Source: JAIOQA01 sp035493675
Lineage (GTDB): Bacteria > Myxococcota_A > Polyangia > Haliangiales > Haliangiaceae
NCBI GenBank assembly: GCA_035493675.1
Contig: DATJIA010000322.1
Span: 1 to 60,730, forward strand
Direction of reading: 5' to 3'
Length of the DNA stretch: 60,730 nucleotides
Positions within the stretch are counted from its first letter, which is position 1, and every line of letters begins with the position of its first letter. Shown here piece after piece: positions 51,926 to 59,913 of this stretch. A program made the position numbers and the translations under genes. The notes beneath the pieces were generated by a model. The model saw only the letters and a list, made by a program, of their open reading frames with translations. It was not told the DNA's origin and did not search any database.

Positions 51926-54211
51926 ATGCGGAGATCAGTGGGGGTGCGGAGGGCGTCGACGTATGTGGGGGTCGGTGGGTGGCCGCCGGCGGCGATGGCG
52001 ATGGTGGCGAGCGGCCTGGCGCTCACGGCCGCCGCCGCGTACGCCAAGCTGACGGGCTCCGATCCGCCGATGTCGCTCGGGCTGCTCGCGGTGGTCGCGA
52101 GCGCGTACGCGGGCGGGCAGGGCGCCGGCCTGCTCGCGGTGATCTTCACGGCCGTCGGCAGCGCGTGGTTCGTATTCCACGTCAGCCAAGCACCGGACGC
52201 GGTCGGCCACTGGCTCGCCGCGATCGGCGGCGGCCTCGCGGTGTCGTGGGCGAGCGGCCGACTACACGCACACGCCGCGCGGCAGCGCGAAGCGCGCGAT
52301 CGCGCGGAGCAGGCGCTCGAGGGCGAGATCGCGTCGCGCGAGCGCCATGTCGAGGCGACGCGCCGCAGCTCCGAGGTCCTCTTCGAGCTCGCGTTCAACG
52401 CGAGCCCGGTCGCGAAGTGCATCACCAACGTCGCGACCGGCGAGTACGTCGCGGTCAACGAGGCGTACGAACGCCTGGTCGGCTACGACCGCGACGAGCT
52501 GGTCGGCCACAGCTCGCGCGAGCTCGGCATCCTGCGCCCCGGCGTGCGCGAGGAGCTGGTCCGCATGCTCGTCGACGCGCGCACCGTGCGCGCGCTCGAC
52601 ATCGACGTCCGCACCAAGGGCGGCGAGACCCGCCGCCTGCTCACCAACGCCGAGCTGATCCGGATCGGCGGCGTCGAGCACATGCTGGTCGCCTCCGTCG
52701 ACATCACCGAGCGCCTCGTCGCCGAGGCCAAAGCTCGCGAACGCGACGCGCGCTTCTGTCAGCTCGCCGAGAGCGTGCGCGAGGTCTTCTATCTCTACGA
52801 CCGCGAGACCGAGGAGCTCCTCTACTGCAACCACGCCTACGAGCAGATCTGGGGCCAGCCGCTCGCCGAGCTCTACGAACGTCCGACCTCGTGGATCGAC
52901 TCCGTGCACCCCGACGATCGCGACAGGGCGCGCGCGATGTGGGCCCACGATCCGGCGCAGCCGTACGCCGGCAGCTATCGCATCCTCGCGCCCGACGGCG
53001 GCGTGCGCTGGATCGAGGCGCGTCACTTCCCGGTCCACGATCCCGACGGCAAGGTCGTGCGCGTCGCCGGCATCGCCGACGACGTCACCGAGCGCCGCCG
53101 GCTCGAGGATCAGCTCGCGCAAGGCCAGAAGCTCGAATCGGTCGGCCTGCTCGCCGGCGGCGTCGCGCACGACTTCAACAACGTCCTGACGATCGTCTTG
53201 ACGTGCGCGGAGCTCCTGCGCCGCGAAGCCGGCGACGCGCAGCGCGAGCTGGTCGACGACATCCTGCAAGCGGTCACGCGCGCGACCTCGCTCACGCGCC
53301 AGCTGCTCGTCTTCAGCCGCCGCGACGTCGTCGAGCCGCGCGTCCTCGATCTCAACGCGCAGGTCGTCGACGCCGAGAAGATGCTGCGTCGCTTGATCGG
53401 CGAGGACGTCGTGCTCGCGACCGCGCTCGCGCCGGTGCTCGGCCGCGTGCGGATCGATCCGAACCAGCTCATGCAGGCGCTCATGAACCTGGTCGTCAAC
53501 GCGCGCGACGCGATGCCTCGCGGCGGCAACCTCACGATCTCGACGTCGGACGTCATCGAGGACGATCACCGGTGTGCCGTGATCCGCGTGACCGACACCG
53601 GCGAGGGCATGTCGCCCGAGGTCCAGGCGCGCGTGTTCGAGCCGTTCTATACGACCAAGGCGCCGGGCCGCGGCACCGGCATGGGCCTCTCGGTCACCCA
53701 CGGCATCGTCCATCAAGCCGGCGGCACGATCGGGCTCGAGAGCGCGGTCGGCGCCGGCACGACCTTCACGATCTGTCTCCCGTGCGTCGCCGACGCCAGC
53801 GGCGAGAGCTCGACCGATCATCCCGCGATCGAGCTCGGCGGCGGCGACACCGCGCTCGTCGTCGAGGACGCCGACGACGTCCGCAAGGCGACCGCCCGCG
53901 CGCTCGAGGCGTGCGGCTTCCGCGTGCTCGCCGCGAGCTGCGCCGCCGACGGCCTCGCGCTGCTCGCGCGCCATCCCGAGATCCGCGTGCTGATCACCGA
54001 CGTCGTCATGCCGGGCATGGACGGCCGCGAGCTCGCCGAGGAGGCCGCGCGCCTCGCGCCGTCGCTCTCGATCGTGTTCACCAGCGGCTACACCGACGAC
54101 GCGATCCTCCGCCACGGCGTCGCGCGCAAGGAGGTCGCGTTCGTGCAGAAGCCCTTCACGCCCGCGGTCTTGGTGCGCAAGGTCCGCGAGGTGCTCGACC
54201 GCGCGGCGTGA
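51926..54211 (+). CDS. PAS-domain hybrid histidine kinase
   Basis: A 761-residue membrane sensor kinase. N-terminal membrane segments (about 22-110, MASE-like, including LALTAAAAYAKLTG and LLAVVASAYAGGQGAG), then a linker, two PAS domains (about 150-265 and 270-390: NASPVAKCITNVATGEYVAVNEAYERLVGYD, FYLYDRETEELLYCN), HisKA with GGVAHDFNNVLTIVLTCAELL (His near 411), HATPase (NLVVNARDAMPRGG, DTGEGMSP, GRGTGMGLSVTHGI) and a C-terminal receiver (about 637-755) with the phospho-acceptor Asp in VLITDVVMPGMDG. The HDFNN sequence marks the HisKA type common in PAS hybrids. Output is probably another unlinked regulator. Confidence 0.9.
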   Translation: MRRSVGVRRASTYVGVGGWPPAAMAMVASGLALTAAAAYAKLTGSDPPMSLGLLAVVASAYAGGQGAGLLAVIFTAVGSAWFVFHVSQAPDAVGHWLAAIGGGLAVSWASGRLHAHAARQREARDRAEQALEGEIASRERHVEATRRSSEVLFELAFNASPVAKCITNVATGEYVAVNEAYERLVGYDRDELVGHSSRELGILRPGVREELVRMLVDARTVRALDIDVRTKGGETRRLLTNAELIRIGGVEHMLVASVDITERLVAEAKARERDARFCQLAESVREVFYLYDRETEELLYCNHAYEQIWGQPLAELYERPTSWIDSVHPDDRDRARAMWAHDPAQPYAGSYRILAPDGGVRWIEARHFPVHDPDGKVVRVAGIADDVTERRRLEDQLAQGQKLESVGLLAGGVAHDFNNVLTIVLTCAELLRREAGDAQRELVDDILQAVTRATSLTRQLLVFSRRDVVEPRVLDLNAQVVDAEKMLRRLIGEDVVLATALAPVLGRVRIDPNQLMQALMNLVVNARDAMPRGGNLTISTSDVIEDDHRCAVIRVTDTGEGMSPEVQARVFEPFYTTKAPGRGTGMGLSVTHGIVHQAGGTIGLESAVGAGTTFTICLPCVADASGESSTDHPAIELGGGDTALVVEDADDVRKATARALEACGFRVLAASCAADGLALLARHPEIRVLITDVVMPGMDGRELAEEAARLAPSLSIVFTSGYTDDAILRHGVARKEVAFVQKPFTPAVLVRKVREVLDRAA

Positions 54212-54225
54212 TCACGGCGCCGCGA

Positions 54226-54576
54226 TCAGGCCAGCGTGATCGGGCCGTGATCGTCGCAGTGACCCTCGCACGCGCGGTGGAGGTGCGAGCCGACCAGGTA
54301 GTCGACGTGATCGCCGTGCGGGACGGCTTCGTGGCCGCACGACGGGCCGTGGACGTGCGCGGCGTCGTGGCCGGCGCAGGCGTGGGCCGGCGTGCAGGCG
54401 TCGGTGTTGATCTTCGAGATCGCGATCGCGTGCTCGTCGGTGTGCCCCAGGTGCGCCGAGTGGAGGCAGCCGTCGTGGAGGTAGTCGACGTGGCCCTCGT
54501 GCGCGATCGCGGTGTGGCCGCAGCGAGGACCGTGGGTATGGGCGTGCTGGGTATGGACGGTGTGCATCTTCATCAT
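54226..54576 (-). CDS. His/Cys-rich tandem-repeat metal-binding protein
   Basis: A 116-residue protein with 24 His and 7 Cys. It is an imperfect tandem duplication: copy 1 (about 13-51) and copy 2 (about 73-112) share HGPxCGHxA, HVDYL and H-rich ends with a GHxDxH close. No signal peptide or membrane helix, so it is probably a cytosolic metal buffer or chaperone. It follows the ArsR sensor gene by 30 bases and the znu genes upstream, on the same strand. ATG 54576 (or 54570) has GGAG upstream. A metallothionein-like zinc store is my reading. I know of similar uncharacterised His-rich proteins but cannot name a family. Confidence 0.7.
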   Translation of the reverse strand: MMKMHTVHTQHAHTHGPRCGHTAIAHEGHVDYLHDGCLHSAHLGHTDEHAIAISKINTDACTPAHACAGHDAAHVHGPSCGHEAVPHGDHVDYLVGSHLHRACEGHCDDHGPITLA

Positions 54577-54606
54577 CGTGGTTGGCTCCGTGAGTCCGTT
54601 GATCCG

Positions 54607-54954
54607 TTAGTGCTCGCTCGCGTGGGCGAGCGCGTTCTCGATCAGCTCGGCGACGTGATCGTCGGCGAGCGCGTAGTGGATGTGCTTGCCCTCGCGGCGA
54701 CGCGTGACCAGCCCCGCCTCGTGGAGGATGCGCAGCTGCTGCGAGATCGTCGGCATCGGCGTGTCGAACGCCTCGGCCAGCTCGCCGACGCAGCACGAGC
54801 CGTCGGCGAGGTGCTCGAGCAGCTTCAGGCGCGCCGGATCGCCGGCGGCGCGGAACACGCGCGCGGCGGCGTCGATCGCGGCCGCGCGGGGCGGCGGCGT
54901 GCGGCGCTTGGGGGCTTCGTGCGGCTGCGTGTGGCGCTTCGATCGTGTCGGCAT
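54607..54954 (-). CDS. ArsR/SmtB-family zinc-type sensor repressor
   Basis: A 115-residue winged-helix repressor: HTH RVFRAAGDPARLKLLEHLADGSCCVGELAEAFDTPMPTISQQLRILHEAGLVTRRREGKHIHYAL. The C-terminal helix reads DDHVAELIENALAHASEH, giving D-x-H-x10-H-x2-E, the alpha5 zinc site of SmtB (Asp104, His106, His117, Glu120). A Cys pair at the alpha3 position (CC) is also present. SmtB-type repressors leave DNA when zinc is plentiful. ATG 54954 is preferred, because the consensus-like promoter at 54969-54998 would start transcription just upstream of it. Upstream ATGs at 54975 and 54981 lie within the promoter. It precedes the His/Cys-rich gene by 30 bases. Confidence 0.82.
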   Translation of the reverse strand: MPTRSKRHTQPHEAPKRRTPPPRAAAIDAAARVFRAAGDPARLKLLEHLADGSCCVGELAEAFDTPMPTISQQLRILHEAGLVTRRREGKHIHYALADDHVAELIENALAHASEH

Positions 54955-54968
54955 CGGCTCGGCTGACT

Positions 54969-54998
54969 TTATCATTTCCATGATTCTGAAAGTGTCAA
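54969..54998 (-). promoter_or_regulatory. Sigma70-type promoter with operator-like dyad for the ArsR gene
   Basis: Minus-strand TTGACA (54998-54993) and TGATAA (54974-54969), 18 bases apart, are both near consensus. A dyad ATCAT-TTCC-ATGAT (54971-54984) overlaps the -10 element and is a plausible SmtB-type operator. Transcription would begin a few bases before ATG 54954, so the message may be almost leaderless. Confidence 0.65.
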
Positions 54999-55034
54999 CG
55001 CATGGGGCAGCCGAAAAGATTTCCGCCGCCGTGA

Positions 55035-55865
55035 TCAGCGCCGTAACCGGTTGATCAGCAACGCGATCGCGAAGCAGGCGCAGTGCACCAAGATGATGGT
55101 GGCGCCCGAAGGTGCGTCGAGGTGGTAGCTGAGGATCAAGCCCACCGACGCGCCCAACGTACCGATCAGTAACGCCAGCGCGGTCGCACCGGCGAGCGTG
55201 TGCCCGAGCAAGCGCGCCGACGCGGCGGGGATCACGACGAAGCTCGACACCAGCACGACGCCGACGGTCTTCACCGACACGACGATCACGACCGCGGTCT
55301 GCGCGAGCAGCAAATACTCCAAGATCGCGACCGGCACGCCCGAGATCGCGGCGAGCTCGGGATCGAAGATCGCGTACGCGAGCCGCGACCACATCGCGAT
55401 CGTCGTGAGCAGCGCGGCCGCCGCGACCACGAGCACGACCGTCAAGACTTTCGGCGTGACCGCCAAGATGCTGCCGAACAAGATGCTCTCGACGTCGACC
55501 TGGCGATCGTGCGCGGTGCGCAGCGACAACAACAAGACGCCGAGCGCGAAGCTGAACGAGAAGAACACGCCGGTCGCGACGTCGCCGCGCAGCTGCGTCC
55601 GCCGCAGGACGAACCCGATCCCGATCGCGATCGCCGCGGTGAACGGGATCGCGATCCAGAGCGCATCTTCGACGGACGCGCCGAGGTAGAGCCCGAGCGC
55701 GATGCCGCCGAAGCAGGCGTGCGCGAGGCCGTCGCCCAGGAACGCGAGGCCGCGCTGCACGACGAACACGCCGATCACCGCGCACACCGCCGAGACGGCG
55801 AGGCCCGCGATCAACGCGCGCTGCATGAACTCGTAGCCGAGCGGTGCGGTGAAGAAGTCGATCAT
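55035..55865 (-). CDS. znuB: Zinc ABC transporter permease
   Basis: A 276-residue inner-membrane permease of the ZnuB/TroB type with about eight to nine membrane segments and the family loop GDGLAHACFGGIALGLYLG. It forms the channel for metal (zinc or manganese) uptake with ZnuC and ZnuA. ATG 55865 overlaps the ZnuC stop (ATGA), so the pair is translationally coupled. The stop lies 37 bases upstream of the ArsR promoter. Zinc as the substrate is inferred from the ZnuA ligands and the SmtB-like regulator. Confidence 0.9.
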   Translation of the reverse strand: MIDFFTAPLGYEFMQRALIAGLAVSAVCAVIGVFVVQRGLAFLGDGLAHACFGGIALGLYLGASVEDALWIAIPFTAAIAIGIGFVLRRTQLRGDVATGVFFSFSFALGVLLLSLRTAHDRQVDVESILFGSILAVTPKVLTVVLVVAAAALLTTIAMWSRLAYAIFDPELAAISGVPVAILEYLLLAQTAVVIVVSVKTVGVVLVSSFVVIPAASARLLGHTLAGATALALLIGTLGASVGLILSYHLDAPSGATIILVHCACFAIALLINRLRR

Positions 55866-56701
55866 TCTTCGTCCGGGATCGAGGAGGCGGCGTGATCGCG
55901 CGCTTGGAACGCGATCGCGGTGAGCGATTGCTGGCCGAGCAGCTCGTGCGGCAGGCCCCAGCACAAGAGCTTGCCCGCTTCGAGATAGACGATGCGCTCC
56001 GCGGTGTGCCCGACCACCGCGAGGTTGTGGGTCACGAGGATCGCGGCGAGCTCGTCGGAGCGCGAGATGTCCTTCATCAGCTCGAGCAGCTCGGCGCGGC
56101 CCTTGGCGTCGACGCCGGCGGTCGGCTCGTCGAGGATGATCAGCGACGGGTCGGTGATCATCGCGCGCGCGAGGAACACGCGCTGGGTCTCGCCGCCCGA
56201 CAGTCCGGCGAGCGGACGATCGAGCAGGCGCTCGCCGCCCATCTTCGCGAGCACCTTGCGCGCGCGCTCGCGCTCCTCGGGCGTGACCTTCGCGGGCCAC
56301 TTGCGGCGCAAGGCCGCGACGATCAGATCGACCGCGCGCGCGGGGAAGTCGCGATCGAACGCCTTGCGCTGCGGGACGTAGCCGACCTTGTGGTGCCCGG
56401 CGGCGACGCCCTCCCCGCCGATCTGGATCGATCCCTGCGAGACGGGCAGGAGGCCCATGATCGCCTTGAGCAGCGTGCTCTTGCCGGCGCCGTTGGGCCC
56501 GCACAGGCACACGAACTCGCCCTTCGGGATCCAGAACGAGACATCTTCGACGATCTGCCGGCCGCGGATCGTGATCGACACGTGATCGACGTCGAGCACG
56601 CGGCCGAGCGAGGGATCCGGACGCGTCTGCTCGAGCGACGTCGCGGCGCGGCGGCGCTCGAGCGATTGCACGCCCGCGGGCGGATGGATGTCGTCGGTCA
56701 C
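55862..56701 (-). CDS. znuC: Zinc ABC transporter ATPase
   Basis: A 279-residue ATPase with Walker A GPNGAGKS (near 69-76), ABC signature LSGGETQR, Walker B LIILDEP and the switch His in ILVTHNL. An N-terminal extension of about 35 residues (MTDDIHPPAGVQSLERRRAA) is not usual in ZnuC and has no recognised function. Lies between the zinc-binding protein and the permease. The start 56701 is 7 bases after the ZnuA stop and the end overlaps the permease start. Confidence 0.9.
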   Translation of the reverse strand: MTDDIHPPAGVQSLERRRAATSLEQTRPDPSLGRVLDVDHVSITIRGRQIVEDVSFWIPKGEFVCLCGPNGAGKSTLLKAIMGLLPVSQGSIQIGGEGVAAGHHKVGYVPQRKAFDRDFPARAVDLIVAALRRKWPAKVTPEERERARKVLAKMGGERLLDRPLAGLSGGETQRVFLARAMITDPSLIILDEPTAGVDAKGRAELLELMKDISRSDELAAILVTHNLAVVGHTAERIVYLEAGKLLCWGLPHELLGQQSLTAIAFQARDHAASSIPDEE

Positions 56702-56708
56702 GAGGCGC

Positions 56709-57647
56709 TCACTTGAGGAGCTGCTCGAGGTGATCGGTGTTCCAGGTGAGCAGCTTCTCGTAGCTGTCGCGGCCCTCGATGCCGCCGACCGGATCGAGCT
56801 CGCCGAGCGGGATGTTCGCCTCGCGCGCGATCGTCTCGGCCGGCGCGCGATCGAACTGCGGCTCGCTGAACAGCGCGACCGCCGAGGTCGCCTTGATCGC
56901 CGAGAGCACCTGGCCGATGTACGCGGGCGTCGGCTCCTTGCCGGCGAGCGGCTCGATCACCGCCGCGACGTTCAGCTTGTAGCGCGCGGCGTAGTACGAC
57001 ATCGAGCCGTGGAACGTGACGATCGTGCGCTTGGTCCACGCCTTGGCGCGCGCGTCGATCTTGCCGTCGAGCTCCGCGAGCGACTTCTTCACGTCGTCGA
57101 GGTTCTTGGCGTAGGTGTCCTTGCCCGCGGGATCGAGCGTCGTGAGCTCGGCGGCGATCTGATCGGCGACGCCGCTCATCTTGGTCGGATCGAGCCAGTA
57201 GTGCGGATCGGGCGCGCCGACCTCGGGATCGTTGTCTTCGCCCGGCGCCTCGCCCTTGTGCGCCTCTTCGTCGCCGACGTGCTCGAGGGCGACGGGCATC
57301 GTCTTCACCTTGTCGCCGAGGTGCACGATCTTCGCGCCGCCCGAGCTCTTCAGGATCTGATCGGCCCAGAGATCCATGTCGAGGCCGACCGTGATGCCGA
57401 GCTGGCAGCCCTCGAGCTTCGCGATCTCCTTCGGCGTCGGGTCATAGCCATGCTCGGATTTTCCCGGCGGAAGGATCAGGACGACGTCGAGGCGATCGCC
57501 CGCGATGCGATGCGTGATGTCCCAGAGCGGGAAGATCGAGACCGCGACGCGCGGCTTGCCGCCGTTGCTTCCCTTCTTGCCGCAGGCGCCCGACGAGACG
57601 AGCCCCAGAATGATCAGCACGCTGGCCGCGATCCGGCGCATCCCCAT
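56709..57647 (-). CDS. znuA: Zinc-binding lipoprotein of the ZnuA/TroA family
   Basis: A 312-residue periplasmic solute-binding lipoprotein (SVLIILGLVSSGAC lipobox). Cluster A-I metal ligands are visible: His in SEHGYDPTPKEI (near 66), His in DPHYWLDPTKM (near 145), His in TFHGSMSYYAARY (near 210) and the acidic GELDPVGG near 285. A short acidic/His loop (EHVGDEEAHKGEAPGED) sits where ZnuA proteins have a His-rich loop. ATG 57647 is preferred. The longer GTG 57671 start lacks support. First gene of the znu operon, divergent from the LigB-type gene at 57716. Confidence 0.9.
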   Translation of the reverse strand: MGMRRIAASVLIILGLVSSGACGKKGSNGGKPRVAVSIFPLWDITHRIAGDRLDVVLILPPGKSEHGYDPTPKEIAKLEGCQLGITVGLDMDLWADQILKSSGGAKIVHLGDKVKTMPVALEHVGDEEAHKGEAPGEDNDPEVGAPDPHYWLDPTKMSGVADQIAAELTTLDPAGKDTYAKNLDDVKKSLAELDGKIDARAKAWTKRTIVTFHGSMSYYAARYKLNVAAVIEPLAGKEPTPAYIGQVLSAIKATSAVALFSEPQFDRAPAETIAREANIPLGELDPVGGIEGRDSYEKLLTWNTDHLEQLLK

Positions 57648-57715
57648 GCGTCCGAAGATACACTGTTCCACCCGCCGTCGTTCCGGACCGGCCGCGCGCG
57701 CCCCATCCTCTCTGG

Positions 57716-58537
57716 ATGCGTCAACCGGTGATCTTCCTCCCGCACGGCGGTGGTCCCTGGCCGTTCGTCGAGCTCGGGTTCGATCGCGAGGACGTCGACG
57801 CGCTCGCCGGTTATCTGCGCGCGCTGCCGAACGCGCTGCCCGAGAAGCCGCGCGCGCTCCTGGTCGTCAGCGCGCACTGGGAAGAGGCGGTGCCGACCGT
57901 GATGACGGCGGCGCGCCCGACGATCTTCTACGACTACTACGGCTTCCCGCCCGAGTCGTACGAGATCACCTGGCCCGCGCCGGGCGAGCCCGCGCTGGCC
58001 GCGCGCGTGCGATCGCTCCTCGAGGGCGCGGGCTTCGCGACCGGCGAGGACGCGACGCGCGGCTACGATCACGGCACCTTCATCCCGCTCAAGCTCAGCT
58101 ATCCGGGCGCCGACATCCCGACGATCCAGCTGTCGCTCGAGCGGAACCTGGATCCGGCGCGGCACGTCGCGATCGGCCGCGCGCTCGCGCCGCTGCGCGA
58201 CGAGGGCGTGCTGATCGTCGGCAGCGGGATGTCGTTCCACAACCTGCGCGCGTTCCGCGATCCGCGCGCGCCGGCGATCGCGCAGCAGTTCGACGAGTGG
58301 CTCGAAGGCGCGGCGACCGCGGCGCCCGCGCAGCGCGACGCGCTCCTCGAGCAGTGGGCCGATGCGCCCGCCGCGCGCGCCGCGCACCCGCGCGAAGAGC
58401 ATCTCCTGCCGCTCATGGTCGTCGCCGGCGCCGCGGGCAGTGATCGCGGTGTGCTCGGATACCGTGGCAGGTTCATGGGCGTCGCCATCTCGGCGTACCA
58501 CTTCGGCGCGACGAAGCAGGCTACGCTCGCCGCGTGA
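57716..58537 (+). CDS. LigB/DODA-type extradiol dioxygenase
   Basis: A 273-residue enzyme of the class III extradiol dioxygenase superfamily (LigB, 4,5-DOPA dioxygenase group). Metal-binding residues are visible: His in LPHGGGPWP (near 10), His in SAHWEEAVP (near 52) and a third His in HNLRAF or DHGTFIPL, plus HPREEHLLPL near 225. It would cleave an aromatic ring using Fe or Zn. Substrate unknown. ATG 57716 lies in a 68-base gap from the divergent znuA. Its stop overlaps the WS/DGAT GTG by four bases, so it is the first gene of a coupled operon. Confidence 0.85.
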   Translation: MRQPVIFLPHGGGPWPFVELGFDREDVDALAGYLRALPNALPEKPRALLVVSAHWEEAVPTVMTAARPTIFYDYYGFPPESYEITWPAPGEPALAARVRSLLEGAGFATGEDATRGYDHGTFIPLKLSYPGADIPTIQLSLERNLDPARHVAIGRALAPLRDEGVLIVGSGMSFHNLRAFRDPRAPAIAQQFDEWLEGAATAAPAQRDALLEQWADAPAARAAHPREEHLLPLMVVAGAAGSDRGVLGYRGRFMGVAISAYHFGATKQATLAA

Positions 58538-59913
58538 GCAAGCGCCTGACGCCGAGCGACGCGCTGTTCCTGTACGGCGAGTCGCGCGAGATGATGATGC
58601 ACGTCGCGGGGCTGATGCCGTTCACGCCGCCGCCGGATACGCCGCCCGATCATCTCCGACGCTTGATGCACGAGGTGAAGAGCGGGAGCGCTCCCGTGCA
58701 CCGGCCGTGGAACCTGCGCCTGCGCACGCCCGACATCTTGTGGAACCCGCTGCAGGCGTGGGTCGAGGCCGACGAGATCGATCTCGAGTACCACGTGCGG
58801 CGATCGGCCTTGCCGTCGCCCGGCGACGAGCGCGAGCTCGGCATCGTCGTGTCGCGCCTGCACGGCAACCCGATCGATCTGCACCGGCCGCCGTGGGAGC
58901 TGCACCTGATCGAAGGGCTCGAGCGCGGCCGCTTCGCGATCTACGTCAAGGTGCACCACTCGCTCGTCGACGGGTTCACGGCGATGCGCGTGCTGTCCAA
59001 CGCGTTGTCGCGCGATCCGAGCGATCGCGATCGGCCGCTCTTCTACGGGATCGAGCCGCCGGGGCGCGCGCCTTCACCCGACGGCGAAGGCGGCGTCCAC
59101 TTCCCGGAGCTGCTCGCCGCGGTGCGCGCGCAGTACGGCGCGTCGAAGTCGGTCGTGCGCGCGCTGCTCGAGGTCGCGCGCAACCGCGAGCTGATCTCGC
59201 CGCTGTCGGCGCCGACCTCCATCTTGAACCGGCGCATCTCGCGCAGCCGGCGCTTCGCGACCCAGCAGATCGCGACGGCCCGCTTGCGTGCGGTGGCGAA
59301 GGCGTCGGGCGGGACGGTCAACGACGTCGTGCTCGCGCTGTCGTCGTCGTCCTTGCGACGCTACCTCGTCGGCGAGAACGCGCTGCCCGACGCGCCGCTG
59401 GTCGCGATGGTGCCGGTCGCGTTGCGCGCGAAGGACGAGCTCGGCGGCGGCAACGCGGTCGGCGCGATGCTCGCGTCGCTCGCGACCGACGTCCTCGACG
59501 CGGGCGAGCGGCTCGCCGAGATCATCGACGGCACGCGCCGCGCGAAGGAGCAGCTGTCGGGCATGTCGAAGGCGGCGATCCTCCAGTACAGCGCGCTGCT
59601 CACCGCGCCGACGATGCTGCAGCTGGTGCCCGGCGCGGCGGGCCACGTGCCGCCGGTCTTCAACGTGGTGATCTCGAACGTGCCGGGACCCGAGGAGCCG
59701 CTCTACTTCCGCGGCGCGCAGCTGGAGGCGAGCTATCCGATGTCGATCCCGACCCACGGGCAGGCGCTCAACATCACGTGCAACAGCTACGCGGGCAGCA
59801 TGTGCTTCGGCTTCACGGGATGTCGCGACACCGTGCCCCACTTGCAGCGGCTCGCGGTGTATTGCGGCGAGGCGATGACCGAGCTCGAGCGCGCGTACGG
59901 AGTCGCGTCGTGA
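58534..59913 (+). CDS. Wax ester synthase/diacylglycerol acyltransferase (WS/DGAT)
   Basis: A 459-residue acyltransferase with the WS/DGAT active-site motif HHSLVDG (HHxxxDG, near 147-153) and a C-terminal NVVISNVPGPEEPLYFRGA, typical of bacterial wax/TAG synthases. PPWELHLIEGL just before the active site is another family block. It makes storage wax esters or triacylglycerols from acyl-CoA. GTG 58534 overlaps the dioxygenase stop, and its own stop overlaps the carboxylesterase GTG, so the three genes form one coupled unit. Confidence 0.9.
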   Translation: MSKRLTPSDALFLYGESREMMMHVAGLMPFTPPPDTPPDHLRRLMHEVKSGSAPVHRPWNLRLRTPDILWNPLQAWVEADEIDLEYHVRRSALPSPGDERELGIVVSRLHGNPIDLHRPPWELHLIEGLERGRFAIYVKVHHSLVDGFTAMRVLSNALSRDPSDRDRPLFYGIEPPGRAPSPDGEGGVHFPELLAAVRAQYGASKSVVRALLEVARNRELISPLSAPTSILNRRISRSRRFATQQIATARLRAVAKASGGTVNDVVLALSSSSLRRYLVGENALPDAPLVAMVPVALRAKDELGGGNAVGAMLASLATDVLDAGERLAEIIDGTRRAKEQLSGMSKAAILQYSALLTAPTMLQLVPGAAGHVPPVFNVVISNVPGPEEPLYFRGAQLEASYPMSIPTHGQALNITCNSYAGSMCFGFTGCRDTVPHLQRLAVYCGEAMTELERAYGVAS

